64,000 nucleotides of DNA. Source: Amia ocellicauda (Eukaryota > Chordata > Actinopteri > Amiiformes > Amiidae). This document shows positions 47,922-60,395 of this stretch, in pieces (positions within the stretch are counted from its first letter, which is position 1; each line of letters begins with the position of its first letter). The position numbers and the translations under genes are program-made. The notes beneath the pieces were generated by a model, which worked only from the letters and a program-made list of their open reading frames with translations, had not been told where the DNA came from and ran no database searches. The DNA is taken from positions 9,635,001 to 9,699,000 of the forward strand of contig NC_089856.1 in NCBI RefSeq assembly GCF_036373705.1, read 5' to 3'.

Positions 47922-50729
47922 GTAAGAAGCCGACATCTGCCTTTCCCTGATTGCGGAGAAAGCCCGATTCGCTGGCAGACTTGGGCGTTCAGTGCCGGGC
48001 TGCGTTTTGTCAGTGTGACACTGCTAAGCTGGGTGCGCTGAGGAGGGCAACCAGGCTTCCACGACCAATTGGCTTAAACTACCGCTTCCCTTGTCCCAGT
48101 CTGCCTGCATCTCTCTTTTTCGGGATCCCTCTGTCCACGAGTCTATCCAGCCGGTCTACTCTTTAAACGCCTCTGCGTGCATATTCAGTCAGGGCTTCTA
48201 TACAGAGCTACGGGCTGCCTTTGCAAAATGTCTGTCATTTGATGTTTTTTGGGGGAATCGCAGGAAGCTTGATATTGAATTGTGGGTGTATGTACGTGCA
48301 TACCTTAGTACATTGCCAGGTACTTGATGTGCAATATAATACTATAGTACATGTGCAATTTTATTCCTAAACTACAAAGTAACCTGCATTTGATTTTTCC
48401 AGTGGGTCTTGGATACATGGACACTTTTGCACATTACATATTATCATGCCTGTGTTGTTCGTCCAGGCAAAGTCGCAGTCTTTCTATTTGTTGGTGTGTG
48501 TACATCAGCATTTCCTGTGCCTGTATCCCTCTTTATTCCATTTTTTTATGCAAATCTGAAACCTGATGCAAGAGCCTAGGTTGTCATCGCCCTGTGCCTG
48601 GGTGCGAGTTTTGTAAGTGCATGCCATGTGTTGCATCACTGGCGACATCTTTACAGGTCAGATCGAAACACCCATTCGAAATGCCTGTTGTTGTAGGTGA
48701 TGGCTCGTCTTTCTGCGTTTAAGAGCCCTGGGAGGCTGGTTTTTTGTTTCTTCTCAGGCTCTGTGAGGCTGGGGCTGCACAGTATCATGCGAACACCAGG
48801 GGCTGGCTCTGACATCCACCACTGCCCTGCTCTGGCCTTTTGTTTGTAGGGGTGGAAGGGGATAATATGCTTTTTCTGTATGTAGATCTATCCCTTTCCC
48901 ACATTTTCTACAATTTAATATACCACTGTAGCTAGCCCTCTTGTAGGTTTATCTCAATCAAGGGCACACATGGTGTCATCCATAGGCCAGCCCGGGGGGA
49001 AAACACTGGACCTCACTTGTCCAAGTTTTAAGGAGTTCTTTGGTCTAATAGAAGGCAAACACTCTGTGCTGTTATTTAATATAAATTAAAATATACATGT
49101 ATGTATGTGTATACAATGGGAGTCCACAGCAGCGGTGTTGCACGTAACAATTCGAGTGCAGGGAGAGCTAAGCTGTGTCCCAGATGAAATGCTCCCTGTT
49201 ACCTACGCACTTGGATCACCACAGGGAGGGGTGGTTGGGGTTGTGGCCAGCAGTCAACAAGTCACATAGCTGGTAACTTGGAGATAATCAGTCTTAGATA
49301 TCAGCTTCATCCTTATCTTCGGTTTCTTTTTTCCCAGCTGAGATATGAATGCCTTAATTAGACTGATAATTTGTTTAATTGGTACAAATTAATGTTTTGC
49401 AGTTCTCTACTCTGTCTGTTTAAAGCTCCCTGCAAAAAAAGACCAGTGCTGGAGAAAGGGCCCGAGCCCGTGTGTCTTGGCAAAAAAAATATTGGAAAAG
49501 ACCCACTGATCAGCTATGGTCTGAATTCCTCACTGTGGTGATACATTCTCAGGTAAATGATGTGCGCAGTTGGCTGGGTGAAGTGTAGCGCACTGGCAAT
49601 GAAAGGAGACCACAGTCCATCCCCTCTTTTGATGGTGGGCTAATTTGCCCAGATTAAATGCCCCATTCCAGTCAAAGGTTTTGAGCCACGTATTGTGATT
49701 GCGTTACATCGTTCTTAAAGCACTATGTCCTTATTCATATAAAAATGCAGCTGCAGTAAAGAATTTCAGGATTGTTGTTCCAGTGGGTGATTTTGTTTCA
49801 GAAAGATGCAGGGCTGCCAGAGAGAATTTGACAGGAGTTGAGCTCTTGGGAGAAGCTGTTTTTGTTTTTGTTTTCTTCGACAGGTTTGTTGGGATGGATT
49901 TCACTGGGTTAAGCATATTGCAAAAGCAACCCCGGCTAAGGAGCTCTTGTCTGCATTCAGGCATCGGTAATCCTTCTCGACCCTCCCTGTGGTTCCTCTT
50001 CAACAGGTCGAAATGCACTGCCCCTCGCTGCCTCCTGCTATGCCTGTTCTACCTCCAATTGCCTCTGTCACAGTTTGAGGCAGGCAGTGGTCAGTAAATG
50101 GTCACAGCTGACAGTATCATATCTTTAAGCAAAGCTGCCTCCCTCCTCTTTCTGCAAGACAGAGCCACTTAGCCCGGATGCCTCCCTCCCAGTGTCTGTA
50201 CTATAAACACTAGCTCACTTTAGGTCTTATCTTGTCTATCAGCTGTGGCCGGTAGCCTGTAGCCCAGCCTGCCCCCCTTGATCCTCCTGCTCCCTACTCA
50301 ACCCCTAGAAGAGTCTTAACTCGATCGGTAAGGTTTGCTGTAGTTACGGCCTTATGTCTTCTGTGTTTGTATGTTGCCTGCCATTAAAGCTGTGGTCAGC
50401 TACCATCAAGCCATTTTTATTCCCCATCTAACATTGTTGAGTCTCATAATGGCAACAGACTCTCAACCCTCCTGTGCAACATGGCCTAAACAAGATCTGT
50501 TTAACTCTTTGTGCAGGACTGGCTTTGATAATATAAAAAAGAAAAAAATAATCTTGTAAGGGTTACCATACACAAAGGAATTCATAGATCTATAGAGGAT
50601 CTGGTAAAATAATTTCAGAAATAGCCATAATTCCACCTGAATCAGTAGATTTTTTTCTGCCTGTTATCAGTTAAAAAGGTAAATTCAGGCTGTAGAGGGA
50701 ACACAGTAAATTTAAAAAAAAAATTGGGA

Positions 50730-51100
50730 ATCGCCAATTATTTTTTGTGATGTACCCCCCATTTTTGGAATTGCCAGTTGTGCTGCTGCATCTCGGCTCG
50801 TCGTTATGACTCCCACCACCTCATGTGGGGAGGGTGAGGATGTACAACCAGGCTACACTGATCCTAGCCGTCCTTGAGCCACCCATCTCTTTTCTCCGTG
50901 CCGGCTACACAGCCCGAGACGAGCCGATTTAACCCGCCCCAGCCCAGGGTGGCGCTGAGCCAATTCTGCGGCACCACTGAGCTCCCCCAGTCACAATTGG
51001 ATAATGACACGATCTTGGATCGAACCAGTAAACCTCAGCTCATAGGGCTCAGTCTGGGTGAGCACCTCTTACTGACTGAGCCACTCAGGAAGCCCGGCAC
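50730..51100 (-). mobile_element. tRNA-derived SINE, minus orientation
   Basis: Read on the minus strand, the element starts near 51098. Box A is GTGGCTCAGTCAG (51084-51072) and box B a perfect GGTTCGATCC (51026-51017), spaced as in tRNA genes. A GC-rich body follows, then an AT-rich tail with GGCGATTCCCAATTTTTTTT. Acceptor-stem pairing and the tail show it is a SINE head, not a functional tRNA gene. Confidence 0.8.
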
Positions 51101-51279
51101 ACTCGATTTATTAATCTCCTATTCATTTTAATTCTCAACCTTCAACATCTCTAAATTTGGCAGTTAAAGCATGTATAGAAACTGAAACTATAAACCCTCT
51201 AGCCTGCACATAACATGAGGAAGGTAGGAAACTGTGACTCAAGTGTTTTTGAGAGGGCAAAGAAAAAGTAATTTGACCT

Positions 51280-51308
51280 TTGTGTGTGTGTGTGTGAGAG
51301 AGAGAGAC
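51280..51308 (+). repeat. (TG)n(AG)n compound microsatellite
   Basis: About eight TG units directly followed by about six AG units, in CSRNP2 intron 1. Confidence 0.9.
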
Positions 51309-54300
51309 GGCTCGGCTATGATAGGTTAGCCAGTGCGGTGGACTTTGCAGCGGTTTTGTGTATAGGGCCTCGGTCATTACTGGAGGATTATCATAATCGG
51401 TTGTTTTCACAATACTTGACAAGTCTGAGAGTGACTGTTTGAGAATGTGAGTGAGAGTAAGAGAGAGAGAGGGAGGACTCGGAAGGGGAAACTGGACAGA
51501 TTCCTTTGCAGTGCCATTGGGAGGAGAAGGAGGGTTAGTGGTGAGGGTCAGAGAGATACAGGACATCACTTGGGTGTGCATTCAACTCCCAAACCTCCTG
51601 AGAGTAACAAGTGAAAACTCTCATGAACTTTTCCATCTTCATTTTAACTATTTTTTCTCTCAGAGATCTAGCAATTCAGTCCTATACCTGGAGTTACTGC
51701 AATGTCGTATTTTGCGGATTGATCTTTCTTCATTACAAATGCATTGATTAAACATTCATCCAAACCCCCCCCAAACCCCCTATTTGCATAGCTAGCTCTC
51801 TTCATAATTACCATCTTCCATCTGGCTGGCTGGTTAATTAGTCTTTTCAGATCTAGCGCCAATGGGACTAGGCCAATGCCCTAAAGCAATGCCACCTTGT
51901 TGAAGCAAATGCCGTCTTTCAGATGCTACGCTGAGCTCTGTGGATCGGGTGGGAGCAGGAATGGGGTGGAAAATCACACTGTTGAGGTACCTGCAAATGC
52001 TCCAGACCACGACATGGAGGGTTGTGCAAGAGCAGGCTTACACAGACAACACTGTGCTTTTGATCTCCTCTTCCTTAGCAACGGCAGACCTTGAGAGCAG
52101 CACTTTCAAGGTCTCCTGTTTCCAAGGAAACGGGGGAACTTCGAAGCACAGTGTTTTCTGTGTAGGCCTCTTCAAACAGTCTTATATAGTGTATGGGCAG
52201 CTCTATCCAGAATAATAGTATTACCATGGGGGGGAAAAACATACTATTGTGTAATCATAGTCTAGTGCAGAAAAGTATAGTGGAAGAATGGTAAAACTAT
52301 AGTGGAAGTGGGATCAATTACTGGAAAACTTAATGATTTTTACCATAAGGGGCAATCTGATCTCCTTGTAGTCACAATAACCCTTGAGGGTGAATGTAAC
52401 TCCCCCCTCTATGCCTGCTAGACCCATCTTCTGTTCAACAAGCTGCAGTCTTTCAATCAGACAACAGCAGGAACTGGGCACTTAAAGCTTGCTGCCTTGT
52501 GTTGAGTTGGTCTGTACAGGCAGAAACCATATGAAATGTCTTGCTTTTCTGCGTCATCTGTAGTGTCTTTCTCAGCTATGTAATGGGAGTGCTAGGATAT
52601 TCATGTGAAAATCTATCTATCTATTTAATATCCCTACCCAAGACCAGTCCTCCTGGTATTAATAAGAGGTTTGTCTTGTCTTTCTGAACTTTGAGGCCTA
52701 AACCCAAAGCTGTGTGCTCGTGTCTCTGTATGTGTCTGTGGGAGTGCGTCTGTGTCAGTGTTTTCTTTCTTTATTTCCTTATTTTAGCTGCCTAGATATG
52801 GAACAGACAGTTGATCCGAGGCCAGTTATGTAAACTGTGCCTCCCGGTTGCTAAGGAAACGTGAGCTAGCTCCACAATCTTAATAGAATTTTCACGGTAG
52901 ACAGAGAGCGAAGGATGGTGAGAGAATGAGAATGAAAGAGACTAGGTCACCTTTAGGGGCAAGAGACCTGTGTGAGAGACAGGCACTCTCTCCCAGAGAC
53001 TCACACGCTGTATTGAGCCACGCAGCCACGCAGCAAGTCAAATCAGCCTCCAGGCAGGCAGGCGGTGTGTTGGACACGCACAAGGGTGCAGACAGACATG
53101 TAGATGCTCACCTTAGTCAGAACAGTACAATGTATGAAACTGGTTGTGGACAAATAATTGTGCTGGGCTGTGTTATTTTATTATAATTTTTTCAGTAAAT
53201 GCAAAATTCCTTTTGACATGATATCCCATTTAAAGCGGAGAATGAATACCTATGGTTTTCAGTTACAGGAGCTAGCGTGTAAATATCACGCAGTAAAAAA
53301 TTAGAACATTTCAACAGCTTTTGAGAAATTACCTAGCCTTTTCTGTACAATTTGGCAGTTTGCAGAAATATTAAACCTGACGGGGGATGGGATTTTTTTT
53401 GTTGTTCATTCGTTTGTCAAGGACATTGTCTTGTCCTTAATCATTTTGAAATTTACCCATTTCCTACACATTCCCCTCCACCTGTTTTTCTGTAGTTCTT
53501 GCGTGTTTTTGAAAACTATGGGTGAAAGCAGGATGGTCTTAAAGGTGACAGTAATCCTTTCCATAGGTGGTGACAGAAGCAGAATATTTTGCCCTTTTCT
53601 CTGGCAGGGGCATTCCAGTTCATCCCAGAGGGGTTCTATGGAATTGAGGTCCATGCTAGGTTTTACAGCACTGTTCTCCTTGAACCACAGCTAGCCTCCC
53701 TGCTCTGTGACCCAGTGTGAAGATGGGGCAGCACCATAAAATTCCATCCAAACTCTAGTGAAATAATATCCCTATGCATGTGGCTGGTCACACTTCCCTT
53801 CACAGAAATCCACCTCTATGAGGCATATGACCTCTATAATGAGTGGAGGCAGGCCTAATCCCATTTATGTTTGGTGAAATGACAAGTTTTCACCAACAGG
53901 AGACAAAAAATATCTCTTGACGTTCCTAAACGTTATAAAATATACCTCCAAGATATATGTACAGGCTTTACAGTGCCACTAGATGTTCTGTTCAGAACTC
54001 CAGAACTGATCCGTCTGTCTTGACTTGTGCTCGTTGTCTCTGATTCTGCTTAGTCACTGTCTGCAGAGGGAGTGCGCTCAGTGGAGTTGAGTGTGAAGAG
54101 CTTTCCCTTTGTCATTCTGTGGCCATACCAGCCTCCGCCATGTTCAGTGCCTCAGCTGGCTCTTACCCACGAGTAGAGTTCAGTGCCTGCGGTTTATATA
54201 TTCAAATTTGTATTCTTCTGCCTGCCTCTTGATAGATCTCGGAGCTGAGGCAGTGTCTTAATCAAACTAAATGAAGGCAGTGATCCATAGGCCTGATCCT

Positions 54301-55545
54301 GATGCTTTTGTCACCCGTTCTTTAGAATCAATTTACTGTTGATTAAGCAGAGGAGGGGGGGAAAGGATCTAAAAGGCTTCTGATTTGGATATAAATGAGG
54401 CTACTTTACCTGTGACTTGTTTTGTACCAGACCGTAGCTCCCCGTGTGCTTTTTCTCGTCATCTCTTTTTGCAAGTTTAGCAATGTCTCCTGATGCCATT
54501 TTTTGAGTTCTACCAACCTAGCCTGATGATCCGTCAACCCAAGTTTGCTTAAATCTGTCTAGGACAAATATTTAGGTCCTTTTTGCTATTTATAGAAATC
54601 TGAGTGTTGAATAAGAAGTGTGGATGGCTTGATGACTGCTGGTTACAGCTTTGGCAGTAAAATATGACCACCCATAATTTTGCAGTAAATTACTTCCACT
54701 ACTATACAATAACTGTAGCATGCATGCAGCTTAAAAGGAGGTGTAACAATGGCTGGCATTTTGTTTGTAATTATTTCTTGCCTTATGTTAGACTCCAATG
54801 ATTTCCCAGCGAGCTTCGTTAGCCACACCTGAGGTTCGTTAAGACCAATTTCACAGTCGCTTGCAGCCTAATTAAAAAGGCTTAACATCTCTCAGTTTCC
54901 TGGATTTTGTTTGTCATCTTCATCTCTTGCCAGGTCTTTGCTTCTGCTAGAAGACTGTGTTTGCCCACTTCATCAGGGCGTACATTTTGTGGCCTGTCTG
55001 GCCATTGGTGGAATGTATGACCAACCAGAGAAAAGAAACCATCGTCTTGTATGATCTATATGCTCTTTAAAGGGCAAATAGTGTCCTTGAGAGGAACGCT
55101 TTGAATGGAAGCAGCCTGGGGCACATAAAATAATAGAAAATAAACAATAGGAGAATGTGTGCCTGTTTTGTTAGCAATAGACCCCAAAAAGCTTTCCAGA
55201 TGAGATTTGACATGTTTTTTGTCATAAATATTGCATTACAATGTTCCTTAATGATGTTTTATACTTTAAATTTGAAGTGTTTAAAAACATTTAAACTTAT
55301 TTGTATTTTATAGTTACATAAATCCCCAACAAAACCCATAATAAACAACAATCAACCTAAATTTGAAACCCCTCTTCATTATGGTGTGTCCTACAGGGTT
55401 GTGGTCCACTGACTCCAACGTCCCTCTTGTGGTACACCGATGTATCTTCTTGATCTGAGTTGACGCTGGTGGCCGAGGCCTGAGCTACACTGTTGTGTGG
55501 TTGTCGTTGCGTGTTGTGTGTTGCGTGTGCAGGCGGCGGGGTCTG

Positions 55546-55705
55546 ATGGAGGCGGTGTCGGGGCTCGGTCTGAAGAGGCGATTTGAGGAGGTGGACAGCG
55601 GCTCGCCCTACTCCACTCCCAAGGACTCGGATGATGAGATCTCCAGCAGCGACAGCGCTGACAGCTGCGACAGCCTGAACCCTCCCTCCAGCTCCACGCT
55701 CACAC
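55546..55705 (+). CDS. CSRNP2: CSRNP2 coding exon 1
   Basis: Residues 1-53 plus one base. The exon starts at 55533 after a TG-rich acceptor, GTGTGCAG. The start ATG has context TCTGATGG. The donor is CACAC|GTGAGG, phase 1. Confidence 0.92.
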
Positions 55706-57891
55706 GTGAGGAACTCGTACAAAACCCCACAGCTCACCATGCATCACACTCGGGCGCAGTTAGCAGATGTACGCTGGGATGGAGACAAGTTTGCTTGTCA
55801 GTTTGAGACATTTTCCAGATTTGACAACCTGCAGTCTCATGCTCATTATTTATGTCAGTTGCTGGACATTATTATTATTATTGTTTGGTTTGTTTTCTCC
55901 CATCTTATTTTTAGAAAATGTGCACAAACATACACATTCACTCATTTTAAATCTTTTTTCTTCTCCCACCTCTTTTCTCTCTTCTCCCTCTCCCTTCACT
56001 CTTTGCCTCCCATTCTTCTGTCTTCTCGCCCTGCAGCCACGTCTATCCTCCGCCGCCAGAAGCCCCCTGGCCGTAAGAGTGTGCGCTTCGACGCAGTGAC
56101 TGTGTACTACTTCTCGCGGCGGCAGGGCTTCACCAGTGTGCCCAGCCAGGGTGGCAGCTCACTGGGCATGGCACGCCACCACAGCGCCATCCGTCGCTAC
56201 ACCCTGGGGGAGTTCGCCCGCGAGCAGGAGAGCAGCCACCGCCAGGCCCTGCGCCAGCACCTGCGCCAGGAGAAGCTCAATGCCCGCAAGCTGAAGGTCA
56301 GTGAGGGGTTCCGACATCTGCGCTGTGCTCTCGGTCACTCCTCCTGCCTCTCGCCCACAAATTGGGTTTGTGGCAGTAGGTCAGGGTTAAATAATTAGTG
56401 ATTACAAATCAGTGGGTACTAGGAAAGAGAGAGGTTTAAAATTTTTTATAGAAATCGAGCCATGTCTCTCTTTCTTTCTCCCTCCCGCAGCTGACCCGCA
56501 ATGGCACTGTGGAGTGCGCCGAGGCTGAGTCCCTGACTCTGGAGGATGTGTCGGACGAGGACATCGATGTGGACAGCGTGGAGGTGGATGACTACTTCTT
56601 CCTGCAGCCGCTGCCCACCAAGCGGCGCCGCGCCCTGCTCCGGGCCTCGGGGATCGCCCGCATCGACGCGGAGGAGAAGACCGAACTGCGCGCCATCAGG
56701 CTTTCCCGTGAGGAGTGTGGCTGCGACTGCCGTTTCTACTGCGACCCCCAGAACTGCGGCTGCAGCCAGGCAGGCATCAAGTGCCAGGTAGCGGGGTTCC
56801 CCTCCTCCTCCTCCTCTACCTCTTTTATCTGTAGTCTTACATTTGAAGGGCTCCCCTGCACCCCCACAAAAGGCACATTCCATCTCGGTTCAGTCCTTGT
56901 TTTGCCGCCTCCTTTCGTTTTTGTATTCTGTGTCTCTGTAATGATCGTTTCTGATGTCTCTCTCCCTGGGCAGGTGGACCGGATGTCGTTCCCCTGCGGC
57001 TGCTCGCGGGATGGCTGTGGGAATGTGGCGGGACGCATCGAGTTCAACCCCCTGCGGGTTCGCACCCACTACCTGCACACCATCATGAAGCTGGACCTGG
57101 AGAAGAAGAGGCAGATGGGTGGCTGCGAGGGTCCTGAATTGGCCGTGCCTCTGCACCCGGCCTCTCCTGAGCCCACCCAGGCCGCCCTCCCGGCCCCCCT
57201 GGACCCGGACGCCACGGCACAAACCCAGCCAGGCCTTGAGCAGAGCGAGGCTGAGTACCAAGCCCAGCGGGACAGCCTGGACCGGGAGAATGAGGCGGCT
57301 GTCCTGCACCTGCAGAGTGCCGAGGAACAGGAGCGCCGGCGGGAGCAAGAGGAGGGGCAGGGGGTAGACAGTGGTGCCACCCTGGGCATGTGCCTGCTCC
57401 CTGAACCCCTTATGCCATCCCAGGAAGGCATGGATGGGGCGCCGGAGGAGGCCGAGCCCGTGATTGTGCAGGGGGACTTCCCCCCCGGCGCCTCCGTCCT
57501 GTGCTTCACAGAGAACCAGGTGGGCCCCCACCACCAGGCCTTCCTGAAGGACTCCTCTCTGGTTTACTATCAGATAGACCCCATGGAGACGGCATCCATG
57601 GGCCTTCATGGGGCACTGGGGGAGGAGATGACCAATGGGTACAAGGACTGTGGTGTGATGGAGGGAGATGGGAACGGGGGGGTCAGCGGAGGAGATGCCA
57701 AGCTGGTGGAGCCCTGCCCCCGGGGTTTGGACGAGACCGGGGAGACCTTGGTCCTGCCCGTCTCTGAAAACTGCCTTGAAGGCGACAGCGGGCACCTCGA
57801 GGGGCCCTCCCAAAGTCCCGAGGGGCTGCCCCCCGAGGGGGCTCACTTTGCCTTCGAAGGGGAGAGCGCCCCACCGCCCTCGGACGCTTAG
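55546..57891 (+). CDS. CSRNP2: CSRNP2, cysteine/serine-rich nuclear protein 2 (4 coding exons, 544 aa)
   Basis: Nuclear DNA-binding transcriptional activator of the CSRNP/AXUD1 family, reported to bind AGAGTG-type sites. Coding exons: 55546-55705, 56037-56296, 56491-56787, 56974-57891; the join is 1635 nt in frame. It starts [20 protein letters not shown], then the serine/acidic stretch [19 protein letters not shown]. The conserved core RRKSVRF-like block with [20 protein letters not shown] lies at about 65-95. The acidic [20 protein letters not shown] segment is followed by basic [10 protein letters not shown] (about 182-191, possible nuclear signal). The cysteine-rich domain runs from about 216 to 255 ([11 protein letters not shown], then [12 protein letters not shown]), and [20 protein letters not shown] follows. 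The C-terminal half is acidic and proline/glycine-rich. Human CSRNP2 is 543 aa. CSRNP1 and CSRNP3 are alternatives, but linkage to TFCP2 supports CSRNP2. Confidence 0.93.
56037..56296 (+). CDS. CSRNP2: CSRNP2 coding exon 2
   Basis: Residues 54-140: [42 protein letters not shown] and a charged helix ending NARKLK. Acceptor is CGCCCTGCAG; donor is AAG|GTCAGT. Confidence 0.96.
56491..56787 (+). CDS. CSRNP2: CSRNP2 coding exon 3
   Basis: Residues 141-239, phase 0 at both ends. Holds the acidic [18 protein letters not shown] block, [13 protein letters not shown] and the first half of the cysteine-rich domain, ending GIKCQ. Confidence 0.97.
56974..57891 (+). CDS. CSRNP2: CSRNP2 coding exon 4 and stop
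   Basis: Residues 240-544 and [20 protein letters not shown] completes the cysteine-rich domain. [20 protein letters not shown] is the second conserved block, and VLCFTENQ lies in the variable acidic tail. A 343-codon antisense frame here is a GC-composition shadow. Confidence 0.96.
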   Translation: MDRMSFPCGCSRDGCGNVAGRIEFNPLRVRTHYLHTIMKLDLEKKRQMGGCEGPELAVPLHPASPEPTQAALPAPLDPDATAQTQPGLEQSEAEYQAQRDSLDRENEAAVLHLQSAEEQERRREQEEGQGVDSGATLGMCLLPEPLMPSQEGMDGAPEEAEPVIVQGDFPPGASVLCFTENQVGPHHQAFLKDSSLVYYQIDPMETASMGLHGALGEEMTNGYKDCGVMEGDGNGGVSGGDAKLVEPCPRGLDETGETLVLPVSENCLEGDSGHLEGPSQSPEGLPPEGAHFAFEGESAPPPSDA

Positions 57892-58300
57892 CTTCTCACT
57901 TTTTGCGGATGTTTTGCACAATAGCCTACAAAAAGCTTGTTGCCTATTATTAATGGTATAATAATAATGATAAATAATAATAATGATTAATAATAAATAA
58001 ATGTAGGTGGGTTTTATCCAGAAATACGCACATTTAAAAAATATATATAAGATGAAGAAAGAAAAAATCTACTTAGTGTTGCAATTACAGAGATAAAGAA
58101 GTAACATCTTCAGAGGTTTCTATGGTTCGGTCTCCCAGTGGTTCTGTTGTCGTGTTGGATGAATAAGGAAATGGATGCACATTGAGGCGTGTGGACGGGG
58201 CTGGACATTGTCATCCCAGTGTGTTAATACCTCATCAAGTGCTTGAATGGCACCAGGGCCTGGCAGTGCCAAAGCTGTGCACATACTAACACTAATGCTA

Positions 58301-58338
<38 letters not shown>
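58301..58338 (+). repeat. (AAT)n microsatellite
   Basis: About 12 AAT units in the probable CSRNP2 3'UTR. Confidence 0.95.
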
Positions 58339-58339
<1 letters not shown>

Positions 58340-58730
58340 TTCTCCGTCCCCCTCAGCGCTTTTCACTTAGAACACGAAATCAAGAGACGAGCGGTCTCTA
58401 CGTTTTTGTGAGTCTACAGTTTTTCTACTGCTTTGCATATTATCCACCTATAATGTGTAAAGCTGTTTACAGTGTCTTAAGTGGAATGAAATCTTCCTAT
58501 AAGCACACCTCCTTTCACCAGGCACAGTTGGGTCAGTCCTGGCTCAGTTACACTGGCTCTGATTAGAATGTCCACTGGGAGTTCTGGGACTATTTTTGAG
58601 TCGGGAAGGATGGATATGTGTCATAAAGGTTTTAGTGTTGGCAGAGACGGGAAGAGGGTGCTTAGTACTCCGTTTTCAGATCGGAGGAGGGTCACATCTA
58701 CAAGAGCAAACTGACCGATCCAGCAATCTG

Positions 58731-58782
58731 GTTGATTGTATGTTATTATGAAGAAGGTACTTCATAATAACATACAATCAAC
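58731..58782 (+). repeat. Perfect 23-bp inverted repeat with 6-nt loop
   Basis: Left arm 58731-58753 (GTTGATTGTATGTTATTATG then AAG) and right arm 58760-58782 are exact reverse complements; the spacer is AAGGTA. It would form a perfect stem-loop in the CSRNP2 transcript or a cruciform in DNA. No flanking duplication is obvious. Confidence 0.97.
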
Positions 58783-60202
58783 ATGCAATGTAAAAAAATC
58801 CTCCAATATTTACTACAGCTTTGACAGGGAACCACACACACTGTTCCATTTTAGTAGTGAACTATTTTATGACCCATTTCACACAACTGCCCTCTACCTT
58901 GACACACATTAATCTGACTGTTTAGCACAACCAGTTTATTTGCTTTAAAAAGGGCCAATACGAATCCTTTTTGTTTTAAATGTTTGCCAGTGTAAAAACA
59001 GTACTCTGCTGTAAACTACAAAGCCCAGTGCTTTTAAAACCTGCACCTTGGACACAATTACGATAAACCACAGAGCATCGCAAACATCTTCAATTCCAAT
59101 ACTTTGGCATTGTACTTTATACTGGGCCTAATACACACACAGTCCTGCAAAACAAAACAAAACAAAAAAAGGGATGATAATGTAGTTTTTTTTAGTAGGT
59201 CTCAGTTTAATATGACTGAACTCTGTATGTGATAAACTAGTAATCACATAACTACATTTCTGTGTCATACGTTTTTTTTAAATCAAATATGTTTCTGTTA
59301 CAATTATTAAACACTAGATGGAGTACATGCTCTACTTGAAGTAAATATTGGAGGAAGGAGAACATGGCATTCCTTATATTCGTTTTTTCACCAGGAAAGA
59401 TTCTAGTAAATCACCTTGCCTGTGATGACCGTTGGCGTTGACTCTCGGCCTTGCCATCCATGCGTTGTCCCTCTCTGTTTATGTGGTCTAAAGCATAGGT
59501 CACAATAGACCTAACATTCATATTTATGAAAGTAGGTTCTTATAAAGGCAACACTGTAAGCATATTAACAGCAATCGAGTAATAAAATGTGTTTTGTGTA
59601 GTTCACATCCACCTAAGCCATATTTACGCACCTGGAATGATGATAAAACTGGCGGTAACGTTCGCAGAACTCAGAGTCGCCTCGTTAAAATGGAGGATCA
59701 CATTTTTTAAATAAGGAGGTGCCTGAAGATTCCCAGTAAATATTTGCTGCTATACATACATTAGCACAGTTATATGATTGAACAATACGTGAGATAGTAA
59801 CCGAAATATATCTAAAAAGCTGCTGATTGTGTATGCCAGTCAATTTTATTGAACTGGAAAATTTGCTTTTTTATGTGGTAGTACTAGCAGTGGGGTTTGT
59901 GCAAACGAGGGAGGAGAATTTCACATGCACCCCTCCTCATTGCCAGGGAAGAGTGACCATTTGGAGATGCGGTCGCTAAGTTCAAGCTTTGTTTCATTGC
60001 TGAGCAACCCTTGCAGACTTGAATAGGCTCTGCAGTCTGCAGGTAAGACCAACAAAATAATGAAATGATAAAGAAATACCAACTTCACAGAACCAACACA
60101 GACTGCGTTTTATGTCAGTCAATCTATTACTATTAAATGTCAGCACTTAATTTCAGTGAACGAATGCTCAAATGCCTGGAATCCTATGTTCAGCTAGAGA
60201 AG

Positions 60203-60395
60203 GGTGACCAACAGTGGTCCTGGAGAGCCACAGGGCCTACAGGTTTTAGTTTTATCCAGATCATTAACTGCTTAATTGAAACAATTATGGCAAATTATAA
60301 ATTTGGCGAAATGTATGTGTTCAAGGAATCCAGTGATTGGTGGTTTAGAGAGACCTGTAAAATCTCTTCAGGAACAGGGCTGCCCCCCCTGGACT
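60203..60395. mobile_element. Palindromic MITE-like element, copy 1
   Basis: The left end (GTGACCAACAGTGGTCCTGG) and right end (GAACAGGGCTGCCCCCCCTGG) are diverged inverted repeats. The inner block AATCCAGTGATTGGTGGTTT is shared with copy 2 at 62056-62330. Non-autonomous DNA transposon of unidentified superfamily (hAT-like by style). Confidence 0.6.

Larger units (their letters stand above)
47922..55532 (+). other. CSRNP2: CSRNP2 intron 1
   Basis: About 7.6 kb from the inferred donor to the acceptor GTGTGCAG before 55533. No other gene recognised. Contains the SINE at about 50730-51100, a (GT)n(GA)n tract at 51280-51308 and scattered repeat fragments. Confidence 0.55.

Noticed and set aside
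51017..51084. Possible functional tRNA gene on the minus strand
   Set aside because: Pol III boxes are good, but it continues into a long GC-rich body with a SINE-style tail, so it is better called a SINE.
51896..51950. AAATGCCGTCTTTCAGATGC stretch resembling a common fish SINE/LINE tail
   Set aside because: The match is short and the neighbouring sequence does not follow any element I can delimit.
55706..56398. 230-codon + strand frame across the CSRNP2 exon 1 donor and intron
   Set aside because: It reads through intron sequence; only the 56037-56296 part is real coding sequence, joined by splicing to 55705.
56890..57921. 343-codon antisense open frame opposite the last CSRNP2 exon
   Set aside because: It mirrors a GC-rich coding exon whose sense frame encodes a known protein with correct splicing; long antisense frames are expected from codon bias.
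58301..58338. Tandem array considered as a CRISPR-like repeat
   Set aside because: Simple (AAT)n microsatellite without spacers; no direct-repeat/spacer array occurs anywhere in the window.
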